Shown: one piece after another, positions 26,475 to 34,675 of the stretch
How positions within the stretch are numbered: position 1 is the first letter of the stretch
Layout of the letters: each line of letters opens with the position of its first letter
Source: Brevibacillus panacihumi W25
GTDB taxonomy: Bacteria; Bacillota; Bacilli; Brevibacillales; Brevibacillaceae
Assembly: GCF_000503775.1 (NCBI RefSeq)
Contig: NZ_KI629782.1
Span: 1,031,540 to 1,095,539 of the forward strand
Direction: 5' to 3'
Length of the DNA stretch: 64,000 nucleotides
Position numbers and translations under genes: made by a program
The notes under the pieces: model-generated
Told to the model about the DNA's origin: nothing
Database searches by the model: none
Seen by the model: the letters and a program-made list of their open reading frames with translations, nothing else

Positions 26475-27578
26475 TTATACAGATAGTAGTCTTTTGCCTT
26501 CGGCAAGAATATTCAAACTTGCGTTCACATCCCTATCCCATTCGCTATGACAAGAAGGACATTTCCACTGTCGCAAATTAAGATTTTTAACTTCTTTGTT
26601 TTGGTATCCACAACACGAACAGAGCTGAGAGGAAGCGAATGTTTTGCCTACAGCAATGACAGTACGCCCATACCACTTTGCTTTATACGCAAGCATCGTT
26701 CTGAATTGATACCAAGACACTTCGCTAATCGCTTTGGCGAGTTTGTGGTTCTTCATCATATTCGATACTTGCAAATCTTCAATCGCAATGATGTCGTGGT
26801 TTTTGACAATATGCGTTGAAATTTTTTGCAAGTAGTCTATTCGGGCATTTGTGATACGCTCATGGATTGTGGCAACCTTCATTCGCTGTTTATTCCAGTT
26901 TGAAGAACCTTTCACACGTCTGGAAAGGGTGCGTTGTGCACAAATGAGTTTTTGTTCCATATTCCGTAGGAATTTCGGATTCTCAAATACTTCTCCATTT
27001 GAGAGAATCGCAAAATCTTTAAGTCCGACATCTATTCCAACTTCGCTGTTTGTTTTTGGTAATGGTTGCACGTCTGTTTCTACTAACAACGAAACAAAGT
27101 ATTTGCCAGAAGGATTGCGTCTAATCGTAGCATGTAAAATACGCCCTTCTGCTTCTCTTGATTTCGCAAAACGAACAAGTCCAAGTTTAGGGAGTTTGAT
27201 CTTATTTCCTTCAATCGCAATATTTCCATTTGTGTGTTTCGTTGTGTACGACTGAACTTTATTCCTTTTTGACTTGAAACGTGGTGCATCATTCTGCTTC
27301 TTGAAGAATCGTGAATAGGCGTCTGCGAGGTTCTTTACTGATGATTGAATAGCGATGCTATCTACTTCTTTTAGCCAAGGGAATTCTTTTTTCAGATTCG
27401 GCAGTTCGGAAGAACATACTCCGTATGATAATCCTTTACCTGTTTTTTTGTATGTTTCGTTCCACTTTGCCAAGAAGTGGTTGAACACAAATCGACTGCA
27501 ACCGATCGTTTTAGCAATGAATACTTCCTGCTCTTTGGTTGGATAGATACGGAATTTGTATGCTTTATTTACGAACAT
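26475..27578 (-). CDS. tnpB: TnpB RNA-guided nuclease of IS200/IS605 element
   Basis: 367 residues, full length. RuvC active site: Asp183 ([10 protein letters not shown]), Glu267 (IAIEDL) and Asp350 (DRDVNAS). The zinc finger is Cys320/Cys323 and Cys340/Cys343 (CSCCG...CPSC). The N-terminal helix-turn-helix OrfB domain begins [11 protein letters not shown]. All catalytic residues are present, so the protein should be active although its partner transposase is broken. It starts within the end of the tnpA remnant. Confidence 0.95.
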   Translation of the reverse strand: MFVNKAYKFRIYPTKEQEVFIAKTIGCSRFVFNHFLAKWNETYKKTGKGLSYGVCSSELPNLKKEFPWLKEVDSIAIQSSVKNLADAYSRFFKKQNDAPRFKSKRNKVQSYTTKHTNGNIAIEGNKIKLPKLGLVRFAKSREAEGRILHATIRRNPSGKYFVSLLVETDVQPLPKTNSEVGIDVGLKDFAILSNGEVFENPKFLRNMEQKLICAQRTLSRRVKGSSNWNKQRMKVATIHERITNARIDYLQKISTHIVKNHDIIAIEDLQVSNMMKNHKLAKAISEVSWYQFRTMLAYKAKWYGRTVIAVGKTFASSQLCSCCGYQNKEVKNLNLRQWKCPSCHSEWDRDVNASLNILAEGKRLLSV

Positions 27579-27934
27579 CGCTTTTCACCTCACTTTCTGA
27601 TTTTGGATGTATTGAGGATTCCAAAGATTCCCTCCCCATAGCTTCTTTTTTAGCTTGGGGGAACTCTTTAAATAGCAATCTTGCCGAAACACCCTTTAAT
27701 GCTTTGATAATATTTGGAATGGAATGTTGCGGATTACAATCAATGAGGAGATGAACATGGTCACAATCACTTTCCATTTCTGAGATCGTGAAACCGTTAT
27801 CTGTAGCAATTAAGTATTTCCTTTCGTTTTTTATCGATATCACCAAGCAACACTTTATGGCGATATTTCACACACCATACAATATGGTATTGGATAGAGC
27901 ACACATATCCTCTACCATGTTTGACATCTGCCAT
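27565..27934 (-). pseudogene. tnpA: IS200-type TnpA transposase, frameshifted and internally deleted
   Basis: The gene starts at 27934 (AGGTGG upstream) with MADVKHGRGYV and the HxVWCVKYR strand, then shifts frame near 27827. The HUH-nuclease motif continues in a second frame as SDCDHVHLLIDC and KALKGVSARLLF. A second shift near 27660 moves the LWGGNLWNP segment to a third frame, where about 20 codons are missing before YIQNQK. That segment still holds the Tyr-x3-Gln pattern of the catalytic tyrosine. At least two frameshifts and one deletion make it non-functional. Confidence 0.85.
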
Positions 27935-28123
27935 GTTATCCACCTCAATCTCAGGATAACAGATGCAAGATGTTTTTCAAGAAATTACCACTAGATATCA
28001 GTACCTTTTGTTAATCTTTACGTTAACATATATCGGACAATTGACGTGTCAAAAGACATGACTTGTCCGAAGCCGGATTCATCTCATGACTGAAGTCACG
28101 AGTGTTCTCGGCTAATTCATAAA

Positions 28124-28164
28124 ACAAAAAACCCTCCCTTCCGACCAAGGGAAGAAAAGGGAGG
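28124..28164 (-). terminator. gerE terminator
   Basis: CCTCCCTT (28133-28140) pairs with AAGGGAGG (28157-28164); the minus strand then reads G followed by TTTTTT. It lies 16 bases after the gerE stop, so the 3' end of gerE is intact. Confidence 0.85.
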
Positions 28165-28179
28165 CTGGGTGGACAGGGC

Positions 28180-28401
28180 TCAAATCTCTAGTTCACCAAG
28201 TCGAACCAGTTCGACTACTGCTTGAGATCGACCTTTGACCCCTAATTTTTGCATGACATTGCTGATGTGATTGCGTACAGTCTTTTCACTGATGACGAGT
28301 TGTCCGGCAATCTCTTTGGTTGTCTTATCCTGGACCAAGAGTTCAAACACTTCTCTTTCTCGATTTGTTAACAACGGCTTGGTTTGGTCGCTACCCTTCA
28401 A
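28180..28401 (-). CDS. gerE: GerE, LuxR-type mother-cell sporulation regulator, cut off from its promoter and ribosome binding site
   Basis: 73 residues, the size of Bacillus GerE (74). It is a bare LuxR-type HTH with REREVFELLVQDKTTKEIA, ISEKTVRNHISNVMQKL and GVKGRSQAVVELV, matching GerE almost residue for residue from memory. GerE acts last in the mother cell, adjusting SigK-dependent coat genes. The only start is TTG 28401; upstream in frame is a stop, with no ATG and no Shine-Dalgarno sequence. The start codon lies inside the 14-bp junction repeat. The missing promoter and Shine-Dalgarno are at 35973-36050. As drawn, gerE should be silent until the intervening DNA is removed. Confidence 0.92.
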   Translation of the reverse strand: MKGSDQTKPLLTNREREVFELLVQDKTTKEIAGQLVISEKTVRNHISNVMQKLGVKGRSQAVVELVRLGELEI

Positions 28402-28402
28402 T
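28389..28402 (-). repeat. Junction repeat (attL side) of the gerE-intervening element
   Basis: CGCTACCCTTCAAT, identical to 35950-35963. It covers the first gerE codons (TTG AAG GGT AGC G on the minus strand). Just inside the element it is followed by AGTG, completing CAATAGTG. Confidence 0.85.
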
Positions 28403-28657
28403 AGTGAATTTGTGTTTTATCTATATTTATTTCGTTTCATCTACGATACCCGGAAACCATTATCATTACTAGGCTAGTCCTGCTTTGATGGCTTTTATAA
28501 AAATTGCTGTTAATTTTATTTTATCGGGTTTTTAACATCAAAATTAACAGCAAATCTTAGCCTAATGGCAGAAGTTTAATCACTCCACAAATCGACTGTT
28601 TAAGCATATCCCAAAGAGCTTGCGGCTTTTTGGAGCTAGAGCAAGCTAGAAGCAGGA

Positions 28658-28858
28658 CTACGCATCCTGCTTCTTACCATAAAACCATTCAAGAAAACTT
28701 TTTTTCGGTATCTTAATTCTACGACCTACGCGCACCACATGGAACTGCCCAGAGTTGGCAAGATCATAAGCCTGTACTTGACCGATTCCCAGGAACTGTT
28801 GAATGTGCTTGACCTCCAGGACTTCCGGCAAGTCATCACTTCTCAGTTCGTTCGTCAC
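28658..28858 (-). CDS. Excisionase-family DNA-binding protein
   Basis: 66 residues from GTG 28858, chosen because AGGGAGAGG lies 8 bases upstream; the frame also opens at ATG 28906. Winged-helix HTH_17 pattern: LEVKHIQQFLGIGQVQAYDLANSGQ then VVRVGRRIKIPKKSFLEWF. Such small proteins bend DNA at att sites and drive integrases toward excision. It lies close to the attL side, the usual place. A hairpin GAAGCAGGA/TCCTGCTTC follows the stop. A shortened paralogue is at 31304-31507. Confidence 0.85.
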   Translation of the reverse strand: MTNELRSDDLPEVLEVKHIQQFLGIGQVQAYDLANSGQFHVVRVGRRIKIPKKSFLEWFYGKKQDA

Positions 28859-29316
28859 ATTGATCACCTCTCCCTTTATTGATATTTCGTATTCTGCAAG
28901 TCCCATTACTTTAGGACATCTGACTTCACAACTTGAATGTCCAAATCAAGCGCCAGCTAATAAAATGCCTTCAGATTGTCTGTTTCTCTCCATCAGTCCA
29001 GCCGTACCGTCTCCCGGCTATGGCCTTTTTTTGCCGTATAGGACGCCTTCCAACTCGGAGAGATGCTTCTTGGAGTCGCCATCGCAGACGAGTGAGCCCT
29101 CTTCGATGACTGTTAGTGATACAAAGTTCAACGGGATGGGATACGCAGTTGCATATTTTTCGCCGCACCTTGTCCATGAAGTCGCTCATGCTCCCTTTAC
29201 TAATCGCTGGTTTCAAGGCTTATACCCTTTCAGCTTCTCAAGAAAAAAGTTATTTACATATTTTACCTTAAATGATAATTTATTGTTATAACTTTTGTGA
29301 GGAGGTGATCGACCCT
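28859..29316. other. Stretch without a confident gene
   Basis: On the minus strand 29026-29200 reads as a decayed coding region: one frame starts MSDFMDKVRRKICNC, and a second frame gives a compositionally normal tail ending GVLYGKKRP before 29026. No single frame has both a start with a ribosome binding site and a full length. The right end holds the promoter of the secreted peptide. Confidence 0.4.
29253..29281 (+). promoter_or_regulatory. Vegetative-type promoter of the secreted peptide gene
   Basis: TTTACA (29253-29258), 17 bases, then TAATTT (29276-29281), each close to the SigA boxes. The start codon is 35 bases further on. Confidence 0.5.
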
Positions 29317-29436
29317 ATGAAAAAGTTTCTTGCTGTTGTTTTTTCTGTAGCAATGGTTATGTCTGTAACGGCTGGAGCTACAGCTGCTGAAACACAAGGG
29401 TGTTATGCACAACGTGTTTGCCAAGAAATTTATTAA
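29317..29436 (+). CDS. Tiny secreted peptide with two cysteines
   Basis: 39 residues. Lys-Lys start, hydrophobic core (FLAVVFSVAMVMSVTAG) and an Ala-x-Ala site (ATAA-ETQ) predict a signal peptide that leaves about 15 residues: ETQGCYAQRVCQEIY. The two cysteines are five residues apart and could form a disulfide loop. GAGGAGGTGATC precedes the ATG, a promoter lies upstream and a terminator downstream, so it is a complete independent gene. The size resembles Phr-type signalling peptides or small bacteriocins, but no receptor or immunity gene is recognised nearby. Confidence 0.75.
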   Translation: MKKFLAVVFSVAMVMSVTAGATAAETQGCYAQRVCQEIY

Positions 29437-29470
29437 TTGAACTTGTATAGATTCATTACTGGAGTGGAGC

Positions 29471-29497
29471 TTAAGGGTACTTGATGTACCCTTTTCT
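29471..29497 (+). terminator. Terminator of the secreted peptide gene
   Basis: AAGGGTAC (29473-29480) pairs with GTACCCTT (29486-29493), followed by TTCT. Confidence 0.8.
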
Positions 29498-29770
29498 ATC
29501 GTTCGCTTCCTCCTCATCAAAAATCTCTCTTTTGTTAAATCGCCAATATTGAGCTTAAGATTACTTTGGCTTCATCATAACAAGAAAGCAACCTTTAAAG
29601 CTCTGCTAACGATTTGGCAAGACAGTAACGATGAACTGAGTTCTCATGCTCTGAAACTGCTCACCGTAGGCCGATACAGTTAACATATCGTGTGATGTGT
29701 GAATAATTGTTCTAACCGACCTTTTAACTGGCAATAATGCTATTGAAGGTTAAGGAGGTCAGTAAAAAAC
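29498..29770. other. Stretch without a confident gene
   Basis: A 44-codon frame from TTG near 29551 to about 29684 (ending LTVGRYS) has no ribosome binding site and is not convincing. The last 20 bases contain the AAGGAGGT site of the DUF2243 gene. Confidence 0.4.
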
Positions 29771-30187
29771 GTGAAGACAGCAGATATTGGAGCATTTTTA
29801 TTTGGTGTAGGTATTATCGGGATGCTAGATGGAATCGTTTTTCACCAAATTCTGCAGTGGCATAGTGTGAATATGCACACAGATCGATTTCACCAAATCA
29901 TGAGTGACGGGCTTTTTCATTTATTCGTAACTCTCGTCATATTTGTGTCAGGCATCTTGTTATGGAAAGGTAACCCCAAGGAACCATCAATTAGTTTTTG
30001 GGGCAGTTTCTTATTAGGTGCTGGAGCATTTAATCTTGTTGAGGGTATAGTTAACCATCACTTATTACAGGCTCATCATGTTAAACCAGGACCCAACCAA
30101 TTTCTGTATGACATTTCTTATGATATTTTCGCTCTGCTGCTTTTAACTATTGGTTGGATACTGCTGCGCCGGAGAAACGACGCTTAA
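29771..30187 (+). CDS. DUF2243 membrane protein
   Basis: 138 residues, four predicted transmembrane segments. It has the DUF2243 pattern GMLDGIVFHQILQWH near residue 17-31 and a second GxxNLVEGIVNHHLLQAHHV half at about 84-103; the repeated histidines could bind a metal or haem. The role is unknown. It starts with GTG, with AAGGAGGT 11 bases upstream. It is cargo of the gerE element. Confidence 0.85.
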   Translation: MKTADIGAFLFGVGIIGMLDGIVFHQILQWHSVNMHTDRFHQIMSDGLFHLFVTLVIFVSGILLWKGNPKEPSISFWGSFLLGAGAFNLVEGIVNHHLLQAHHVKPGPNQFLYDISYDIFALLLLTIGWILLRRRNDA

Positions 30188-30273
30188 ATCAATTATCGAT
30201 CAAATCGACGTCCATATTTAATTTGCTGTAATCGTTGCAACCAAGACGCTCTGCTTTGCATGGTTGCCGTAGA

Positions 30274-30468
30274 TCAAACTTCATCAGACAACCTCTTCTC
30301 TTTCGCGATCTCCTGGAGCGCGTGCCAGGTCTCCCGTTTCGCACTTTCCATCAACTCAAGCAGTTCGCGTGGTGTGGATCCGAAATCATCGACGAACATC
30401 GTCATGATGCCAGCCAACATCTGGTGATGCATGTTACCCGCATCGAATACCGTCTTTTTCTTTTCCAT
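30274..30468 (-). CDS. Small unrecognised protein
   Basis: 64 residues, soluble, mostly helical (STPRELLELMESAKRETWHALQEIAKEKR). GGGAGGGAACGGGG precedes the ATG. It follows the 30484 gene by 15 bases on the same strand, so the two are probably co-transcribed. Similar small proteins occur in phage and mobile regions. No function can be given. Confidence 0.6.
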   Translation of the reverse strand: MEKKKTVFDAGNMHHQMLAGIMTMFVDDFGSTPRELLELMESAKRETWHALQEIAKEKRLSDEV

Positions 30469-30483
30469 CCCCGTTCCCTCCCC

Positions 30484-30705
30484 TTATTCCACGCAATCAT
30501 TACAGATGCCGCCTTCCTCCATCGGCATTAGCTCTGTTTCCTGCTTACAGAACGTGCATGGCCCCATGAAGTTGCACCCGTCCGATAGCGTCTGCAATGC
30601 CGCCGTGACAATGGCAAGCTCTTTCGCTTCCTCCAGGTGAGCATTTCCAACCTTACCGTCTGGAGTTACCCCTTTGAAAGAGTAGCCGCCGTCATGTCTG
30701 TGCAA
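30484..30705 (-). CDS. Small zinc-ribbon-like protein, N-terminus uncertain
   Basis: 73 residues from TTG 30705. The C-terminus has CTFC and ICNDC, two Cys pairs that suggest a zinc ribbon. The frame is open back to about 30835 and encodes plausible protein (NPIENVADAIQIADTIFGEEW) but has no ATG or GTG. A GTG with a good AGGAGAGAG site at 30812 is in a neighbouring frame that stops after 19 codons. A one-base change in the A-run near 30785 would join them into a 108-residue gene. Confidence 0.55.
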   Translation of the reverse strand: MHRHDGGYSFKGVTPDGKVGNAHLEEAKELAIVTAALQTLSDGCNFMGPCTFCKQETELMPMEEGGICNDCVE

Positions 30706-30995
30706 CGTCCATTCTTCACCGAAGATCGTATCTGCTATTTGGATGGCATCAGCTACGTTTTCGATAGGATTCCAATTGCGCTCGGTTTTTCCGTTGCTGC
30801 CTTCCCTCCCACCCTCTCTCCTGAATAACTATATGTGGTAAATTAATTTCGGCATAATGAGTTATAGCATCTTCGCCGTGCCATCAGGATCTCGCCCCTT
30901 TTCTTATCTCCCTGAGCATTTTGTACGGTAACGAGAGACAACATTATTGATTAAAACGCGTCAAACAAATATCAACTTATTCGAGGTGAATACCG

Positions 30996-31268
30996 ATGTG
31001 GATTAAGCTATCTGCTGTCGCCTTGAACATCCTCCTCGGGATCGCAGGAGTCTATGTTCTACTATTTGTCATAATGACTGGTGGTGCACTTGATGGTAGC
31101 CGGTCTCCAAGTACTAGTCCCTTAGGGTATTTGGTCATCCTGATTTACTTATTAATATGTTTGGGAACCAATTTTCTTTTTGCCCGAAAGTCCTCAAGTA
31201 TCTGGAGGTATTGCCTAACAAGTGTTTCCGTGTGGCTCGTTTCATTTTTCATTACCATTCTTTTATAG
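30996..31268 (+). CDS. Small membrane protein
   Basis: 90 residues with three hydrophobic segments (5-27, 45-63, 70-90). TTCGAGGTG lies upstream of the ATG. No family is recognised. Cargo of the gerE element. Confidence 0.6.
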   Translation: MWIKLSAVALNILLGIAGVYVLLFVIMTGGALDGSRSPSTSPLGYLVILIYLLICLGTNFLFARKSSSIWRYCLTSVSVWLVSFFITILL

Positions 31269-31303
31269 GGGGGATTATCCGGAGTTTCACATCAAAATTA
31301 TCA

Positions 31304-31507
31304 TCAGACATAAAAATAAAGCAGGATCGCCCTACTCCTGCTTTGGATCGAAATTGCCCTCAAGCCAATGAGTCTTCCCACTCTGACAACATGAGATTGC
31401 CCCGAATTCACCAGCTCATATGCCTGAACGCGGCCAATGTTCAAATACTTCTGGATATGCTGCACCTCCAGTACTTCAGTAAGATCGACCTTGCTGAAAA
31501 TTCCCAT
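31304..31507 (-). CDS. Second excisionase-like protein, C-terminus altered
   Basis: 67 residues from ATG 31507 (GAGGGGAGGATGCAGG upstream). TEVLEVQHIQKYLNIGRVQAYELVNSG and VVRVGR match the excisionase at 28658 closely. After VGRLI the sequence departs (GLRAISIQSRS...) and loses the wing residues IKIPKKSFLEWF, as after a deletion or frameshift. The same AAAGCAGGA/TCCTGCTTT hairpin follows as after the first copy. It is probably a decaying duplicate with an intact recognition helix. Confidence 0.7.
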   Translation of the reverse strand: MGIFSKVDLTEVLEVQHIQKYLNIGRVQAYELVNSGQSHVVRVGRLIGLRAISIQSRSRAILLYFYV

Positions 31508-31722
31508 CCTGCATCCTCCCCTCCATACCATATGTTTACATGCAATTCCGGCTGTCTCATTCCTCCTAATTCTCTCTGGATCTCTCGTTCTTCATATGCA
31601 GGACAATAATACAGTCTAGAGCTGTGACGGTCGGTCAATAAATATGGACCGTCCTTTCTTATTTGTTGCAAATTGCCTAGATTTGGTATATTTAGGCTAT
31701 GTCCGAAAAAGGGGTATTCTCC

Positions 31723-32055
31723 GTGAAGCGAGATTTGTTGTTATTGCCGATCTATTTGATCCCATTTGTTTATTTGAAACTCCTGTGGGAATCTAGCGGT
31801 TATCCGTATGGGGACCTTATTTTACTCTCGCTGTTTTCAATCCTTGTCTTTTTACACAAAACCTTTCTCTTTTTACTCGTTGGCCATTTGCTTTCCTACA
31901 TAAGCTCTGAAAGTTTCTTCTCCGTCTTTGGCCTAGAAGAGTTTGGGTATTTTCAACCATTCAGAGTATGGGAAATGACGAGTCTGACCCATAGCTTTGT
32001 ATCTCCTGTCATTCTGATGTTGTATTTTGTTTTTCACCTCAAGAAATTCTTTTGA
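31723..32055 (+). CDS. Hydrophobic membrane protein
   Basis: 110 residues from GTG 31723, which has AAAAAGGGG 8 bases upstream (ATG 31699 has no such site). About three membrane segments: 4-22, 31-60 and a C-terminal one ending FVFHLKKFF. No family is recognised. A second membrane gene follows 41 bases later. Confidence 0.6.
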   Translation: MKRDLLLLPIYLIPFVYLKLLWESSGYPYGDLILLSLFSILVFLHKTFLFLLVGHLLSYISSESFFSVFGLEEFGYFQPFRVWEMTSLTHSFVSPVILMLYFVFHLKKFF

Positions 32056-32096
32056 CGTCAGGAACTACATGAAATAGCCGAAAGGATGTGCTTTCT

Positions 32097-32324
32097 TTGT
32101 CTCGTCGTTTGACTGGATTCGGTTTTTGTTTCTGTGCAACGCTATTATTTGCAGCCTATTACTTGGGGGCTGCGATCTTACACTCCGGACAAGGCTATGA
32201 TGACGTCGTATTTCAATGGTTTATCAGGGATACGTTCGCTTGGCTGCTCCCGATCCTTGGTTGTATTTTTCTCGTGACTGGTATCGGATACCTGGTCATG
32301 GCCGAATCACGGGGGGACGAGTAA
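32097..32324 (+). CDS. Small two-helix membrane protein
   Basis: 75 residues from TTG 32097 (AAAGGA 10 bases upstream; GTG 32088 is too close to that site). Two membrane segments at about 7-26 and 46-68. Follows the 31723 gene in the same direction, probably one transcript. Confidence 0.55.
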   Translation: MSRRLTGFGFCFCATLLFAAYYLGAAILHSGQGYDDVVFQWFIRDTFAWLLPILGCIFLVTGIGYLVMAESRGDE

Positions 32325-32380
32325 AACTTACCCTCACTCCGTAGCGTCTGCGCCTCCTTCTGGACAGTGTAGCCATAAAC

Positions 32381-32402
32381 AAAAACCGCCCGCGGGCGGT
32401 TC
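32381..32402 (-). terminator. Integrase terminator
   Basis: AACCGCCCG pairs with CGGGCGGTT (32384-32401) and five further T follow on the minus strand. Confidence 0.8.
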
Positions 32403-32415
32403 AATTGTTTGGACC

Positions 32416-33582
32416 TTATACTCGGTGGTCGGGATTCTCCGTATCATCGCATTGTACTTCTCTCGTTTTCTTCATCAGTCTATCGAGGCCGATAGCTGCG
32501 TCCTCCTGCATATTTGGCATCAGGTGCCCGTATGTGTCCATGGTGATCGAAACGGATGAGTGACCGAGCCGCTCGGAGATGACCTTGATGTGCACCCCTT
32601 GCTTGATCAACAGGCTGGCATGTGTATGGCGCAGATCATGAAAGGTGATCTTCGGCGCACCCGTCTTTTTCAAAAAGCTGGTCCATACCTTTTGTATCGT
32701 TCTCTGCGTAACAGGGCCGCCGAACTGGGTGCATACGACCAAGCCATGGTCCTCGTAGGCAGAACCGAGCGCTGCCCGTTCCATCATGATCAGCTTGTGA
32801 TGGTCCTGTAATACCTCTATCGTTTCAGGTGACAAGGCGACAGAGCGCATACTCTGTTTCGTTTTGCCCCCCTGCTTGATCTCTCCATGACGATTCACCG
32901 TCTGCTGGATGGTGAGAGTACGCTTTTCAAAATCAATATCCGACCAGCGAAGCCCCAGGATCTCCCCTTGCCGCATCCCCGTCATGACAGCCAGGTAAAT
33001 CGCAATCCAGTACCGGCTAGCCTGCTTGGTCTGCTCAAGAAACACACTTACATAAGCCGGGTCCCAAACAACAAGCTCCCTGCGTCTGGATACCTGGGGC
33101 TTCTCCACCTTATTTGCCGCATTCTTTGTAATCAGCTCCTTCGTCTCGGCAGCATTCAAAGCGGCGTTGACAACGGAAAAGATTCGCTTCACTGTTCCGG
33201 CTGCCAGTCCCTTATCGTGTAAGGAATTCAGGAACATCTCGATATCATGAGCCGTAAGCTTGGCAAGCGGAATATGGCCTAATACAGGAATGATGTGCGT
33301 CCTTAGATAGGAGTCGTACAATTCCAGGGTTTGTTCCCCCAGATTACGCTTTGTTTTTATCCAGTCCTGGAGATAGTCCCGGAAAAGCATCCTGCTCGGC
33401 TCTACGTATTGACCTTTCCTGCTGGCAGCCTGAGCCTCTACCATCGCCCTCTCCGCTTCCCTCTTCGTCTTGAAGCCTCGCTTGGTAATCCTCTTTCTCA
33501 CACCATTCTTGATCTCGCCCGTATAGAACTGGTACCACCATTTCTTGTCCCCCCTCGCCTTTTCATTCTTAAAGACCGGCAT
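32416..33582 (-). CDS. Tyrosine site-specific integrase
   Basis: 388 residues, full length for the Tn916/phage-type integrases. Residues 1-60 form an arm-site binding domain (Arg/Lys-rich), 65-155 a SAM-like core-binding domain, 175-375 the catalytic domain. The catalytic set is visible: Arg in MTGMRQGEILGLRW, the Lys in the beta-hairpin before, His-x-x-Arg in HDLRHTHASLL, His in RLGHSS and Tyr in MDTYGHL. Ribosome binding site GGAGGGGG. It is the only intact recombinase here and the candidate for excising the gerE element. A SigE-like promoter lies 140 bases upstream. Confidence 0.93.
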   Translation of the reverse strand: MPVFKNEKARGDKKWWYQFYTGEIKNGVRKRITKRGFKTKREAERAMVEAQAASRKGQYVEPSRMLFRDYLQDWIKTKRNLGEQTLELYDSYLRTHIIPVLGHIPLAKLTAHDIEMFLNSLHDKGLAAGTVKRIFSVVNAALNAAETKELITKNAANKVEKPQVSRRRELVVWDPAYVSVFLEQTKQASRYWIAIYLAVMTGMRQGEILGLRWSDIDFEKRTLTIQQTVNRHGEIKQGGKTKQSMRSVALSPETIEVLQDHHKLIMMERAALGSAYEDHGLVVCTQFGGPVTQRTIQKVWTSFLKKTGAPKITFHDLRHTHASLLIKQGVHIKVISERLGHSSVSITMDTYGHLMPNMQEDAAIGLDRLMKKTREVQCDDTENPDHRV

Positions 33583-33720
33583 CTGCGTTCACCCCCTCCG
33601 TTACATCCAATGACGAATGACGATAAATTAGCATCAAAACACAAAATGTTTTTATATAACGGGCTTCTTTTCAAAAATTGGGCTTGTTTTGTTAGTCTTT
33701 TTTGGGCAAACGCCCATTCC

Positions 33721-33747
33721 AATGTATGGGCAAACGCATAGGTATAC
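33721..33747 (-). promoter_or_regulatory. SigE-like promoter upstream of the integrase
   Basis: On the minus strand CATACATT (33721-33728) fits the SigE -10 consensus, and GTATACC (33741-33747) gives the central ATA of the -35, 12 bases away. The -35 match is partial. If real, the integrase would be made in the mother cell, as is the skin recombinase. Confidence 0.4.
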
Positions 33748-33851
33748 ATCAAGTTCTAATAACAGGAGATCGCCTTCATACTAAACTCTTAAAATATAGA
33801 TCTGCCTGCTAATTACTCTGTTCCCCTAAAACACTCATTTGGAGGTACCGT

Positions 33852-34643
33852 ATGGCAGATGAATTCGTTGAAAGGTCACTAGACGAAATTCGTTTTTGGT
33901 CGCGTATCATGAAGGAACACTCGCTTTTTCTGAAATTAGGTTTTACCTGTGAAGACACTCAATTAATCCAGGAAGCGGACCGTTTTTACAGCATTTTTGA
34001 GAATATTGAAAACCGGGCACTTGCCTTTACTCCAGATGTTGATCCCCGAGTAATCTACGATTTTAACAATGTAGTTCACACTGCCACTTGTCATATTTGG
34101 GCATTCAAGCGAAAAGTACTTGGATTAATCATTCAATGCAAAATCCTCGGTAGCAACTTCCCTTTGTTGGTGGATCATGTAAGTCGGGAAGCGGCTTATT
34201 TCATGAATCGACTGAAACAATTGAATACAGGAACCCTTGATCCATTGCCGGATGCCGTCATAAATGAAAATGTGTTCTTCCTGAAGATTATGGCTGACCA
34301 TGCAAAATTCATAAATCACTTGCTAGATCCGTCTGAGAGAAAGTTAGTTGAGCAAGCGCGAGATTTTAGCCATGACTTTGATCAACTCCTCTTTCAAGCT
34401 ATTGATCTTGACTCTATGCGTCCACAATCACAAACCCAGCCCCTCCTCGATCAATTTGTTGATCAAAATCGTGTATCAGTACGCCAATTACGAGATTTTA
34501 AGAAAACTGCACGTGATCTAATTGAAGCATGTCGGATTAAGAGTATTATCCCTCCATTACTTGCTGACCACGTCTTTAGAGAAGCCTCTCATTTCCTTGA
34601 AATACTCGACGCCTTTGATGCAGCTCTGTCACATTCCAAGTAA
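33852..34643 (+). CDS. DUF2935 protein (second copy)
   Basis: 263 residues. Like the gene at 16083 it has two helical halves, IRFWSRIMKEHSLFLKLGF and NVFFLKIMADHAKFINHLL, each followed by VDHVSREAAYFMNRL or ADHVFREASHFLEIL. These Glu and His positions are the likely metal ligands of this ferritin-like family, whose role is not known. GGAGGTACC precedes the ATG and a terminator follows. It is cargo of the gerE element, and its base composition is more AT-rich than the chromosomal copy. Confidence 0.85.
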   Translation: MADEFVERSLDEIRFWSRIMKEHSLFLKLGFTCEDTQLIQEADRFYSIFENIENRALAFTPDVDPRVIYDFNNVVHTATCHIWAFKRKVLGLIIQCKILGSNFPLLVDHVSREAAYFMNRLKQLNTGTLDPLPDAVINENVFFLKIMADHAKFINHLLDPSERKLVEQARDFSHDFDQLLFQAIDLDSMRPQSQTQPLLDQFVDQNRVSVRQLRDFKKTARDLIEACRIKSIIPPLLADHVFREASHFLEILDAFDAALSHSK

Positions 34644-34650
34644 CTCAAAT

Positions 34651-34675
34651 ATCCCCTTTTAGGGGGATTTTTTTA
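34651..34675 (+). terminator. Terminator of the DUF2935 gene
   Basis: ATCCCC (34651-34656) pairs with GGGGAT (34663-34668), then seven T. Confidence 0.8.

Larger units (their letters stand above)
26362..28110 (-). mobile_element. IS200/IS605-family insertion sequence
   Basis: Contains tnpB (intact) and tnpA (decayed) in the usual order on the minus strand. Matching subterminal hairpins, CTCATGGCTAAAGCCACGAG at 26371-26390 and CTCATGACTGAAGTCACGAG at 28083-28102, mark the two ends. These elements have no terminal inverted repeats and move as single strands. Exact ends are estimated. With tnpA broken it can move only if a related TnpA acts in trans. Confidence 0.8.

Noticed and set aside
28505..28552. 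GCTGTTAATTTT inverted repeat near the left end of the gerE element
   Set aside because: A hairpin without a T-tract or gene to end; possibly an integrase arm site, but I cannot support this over chance in AT-rich DNA.
28971..29216. 81-codon minus-strand frame in the gerE element
   Set aside because: Only its first part looks like protein; the rest is Arg-rich out-of-frame sequence, so at most a decayed gene.
33705..33740. Two GGGCAAACGC direct repeats before the integrase
   Set aside because: Only two short copies without regular spacing; not a CRISPR array, and arm-type binding is speculation.
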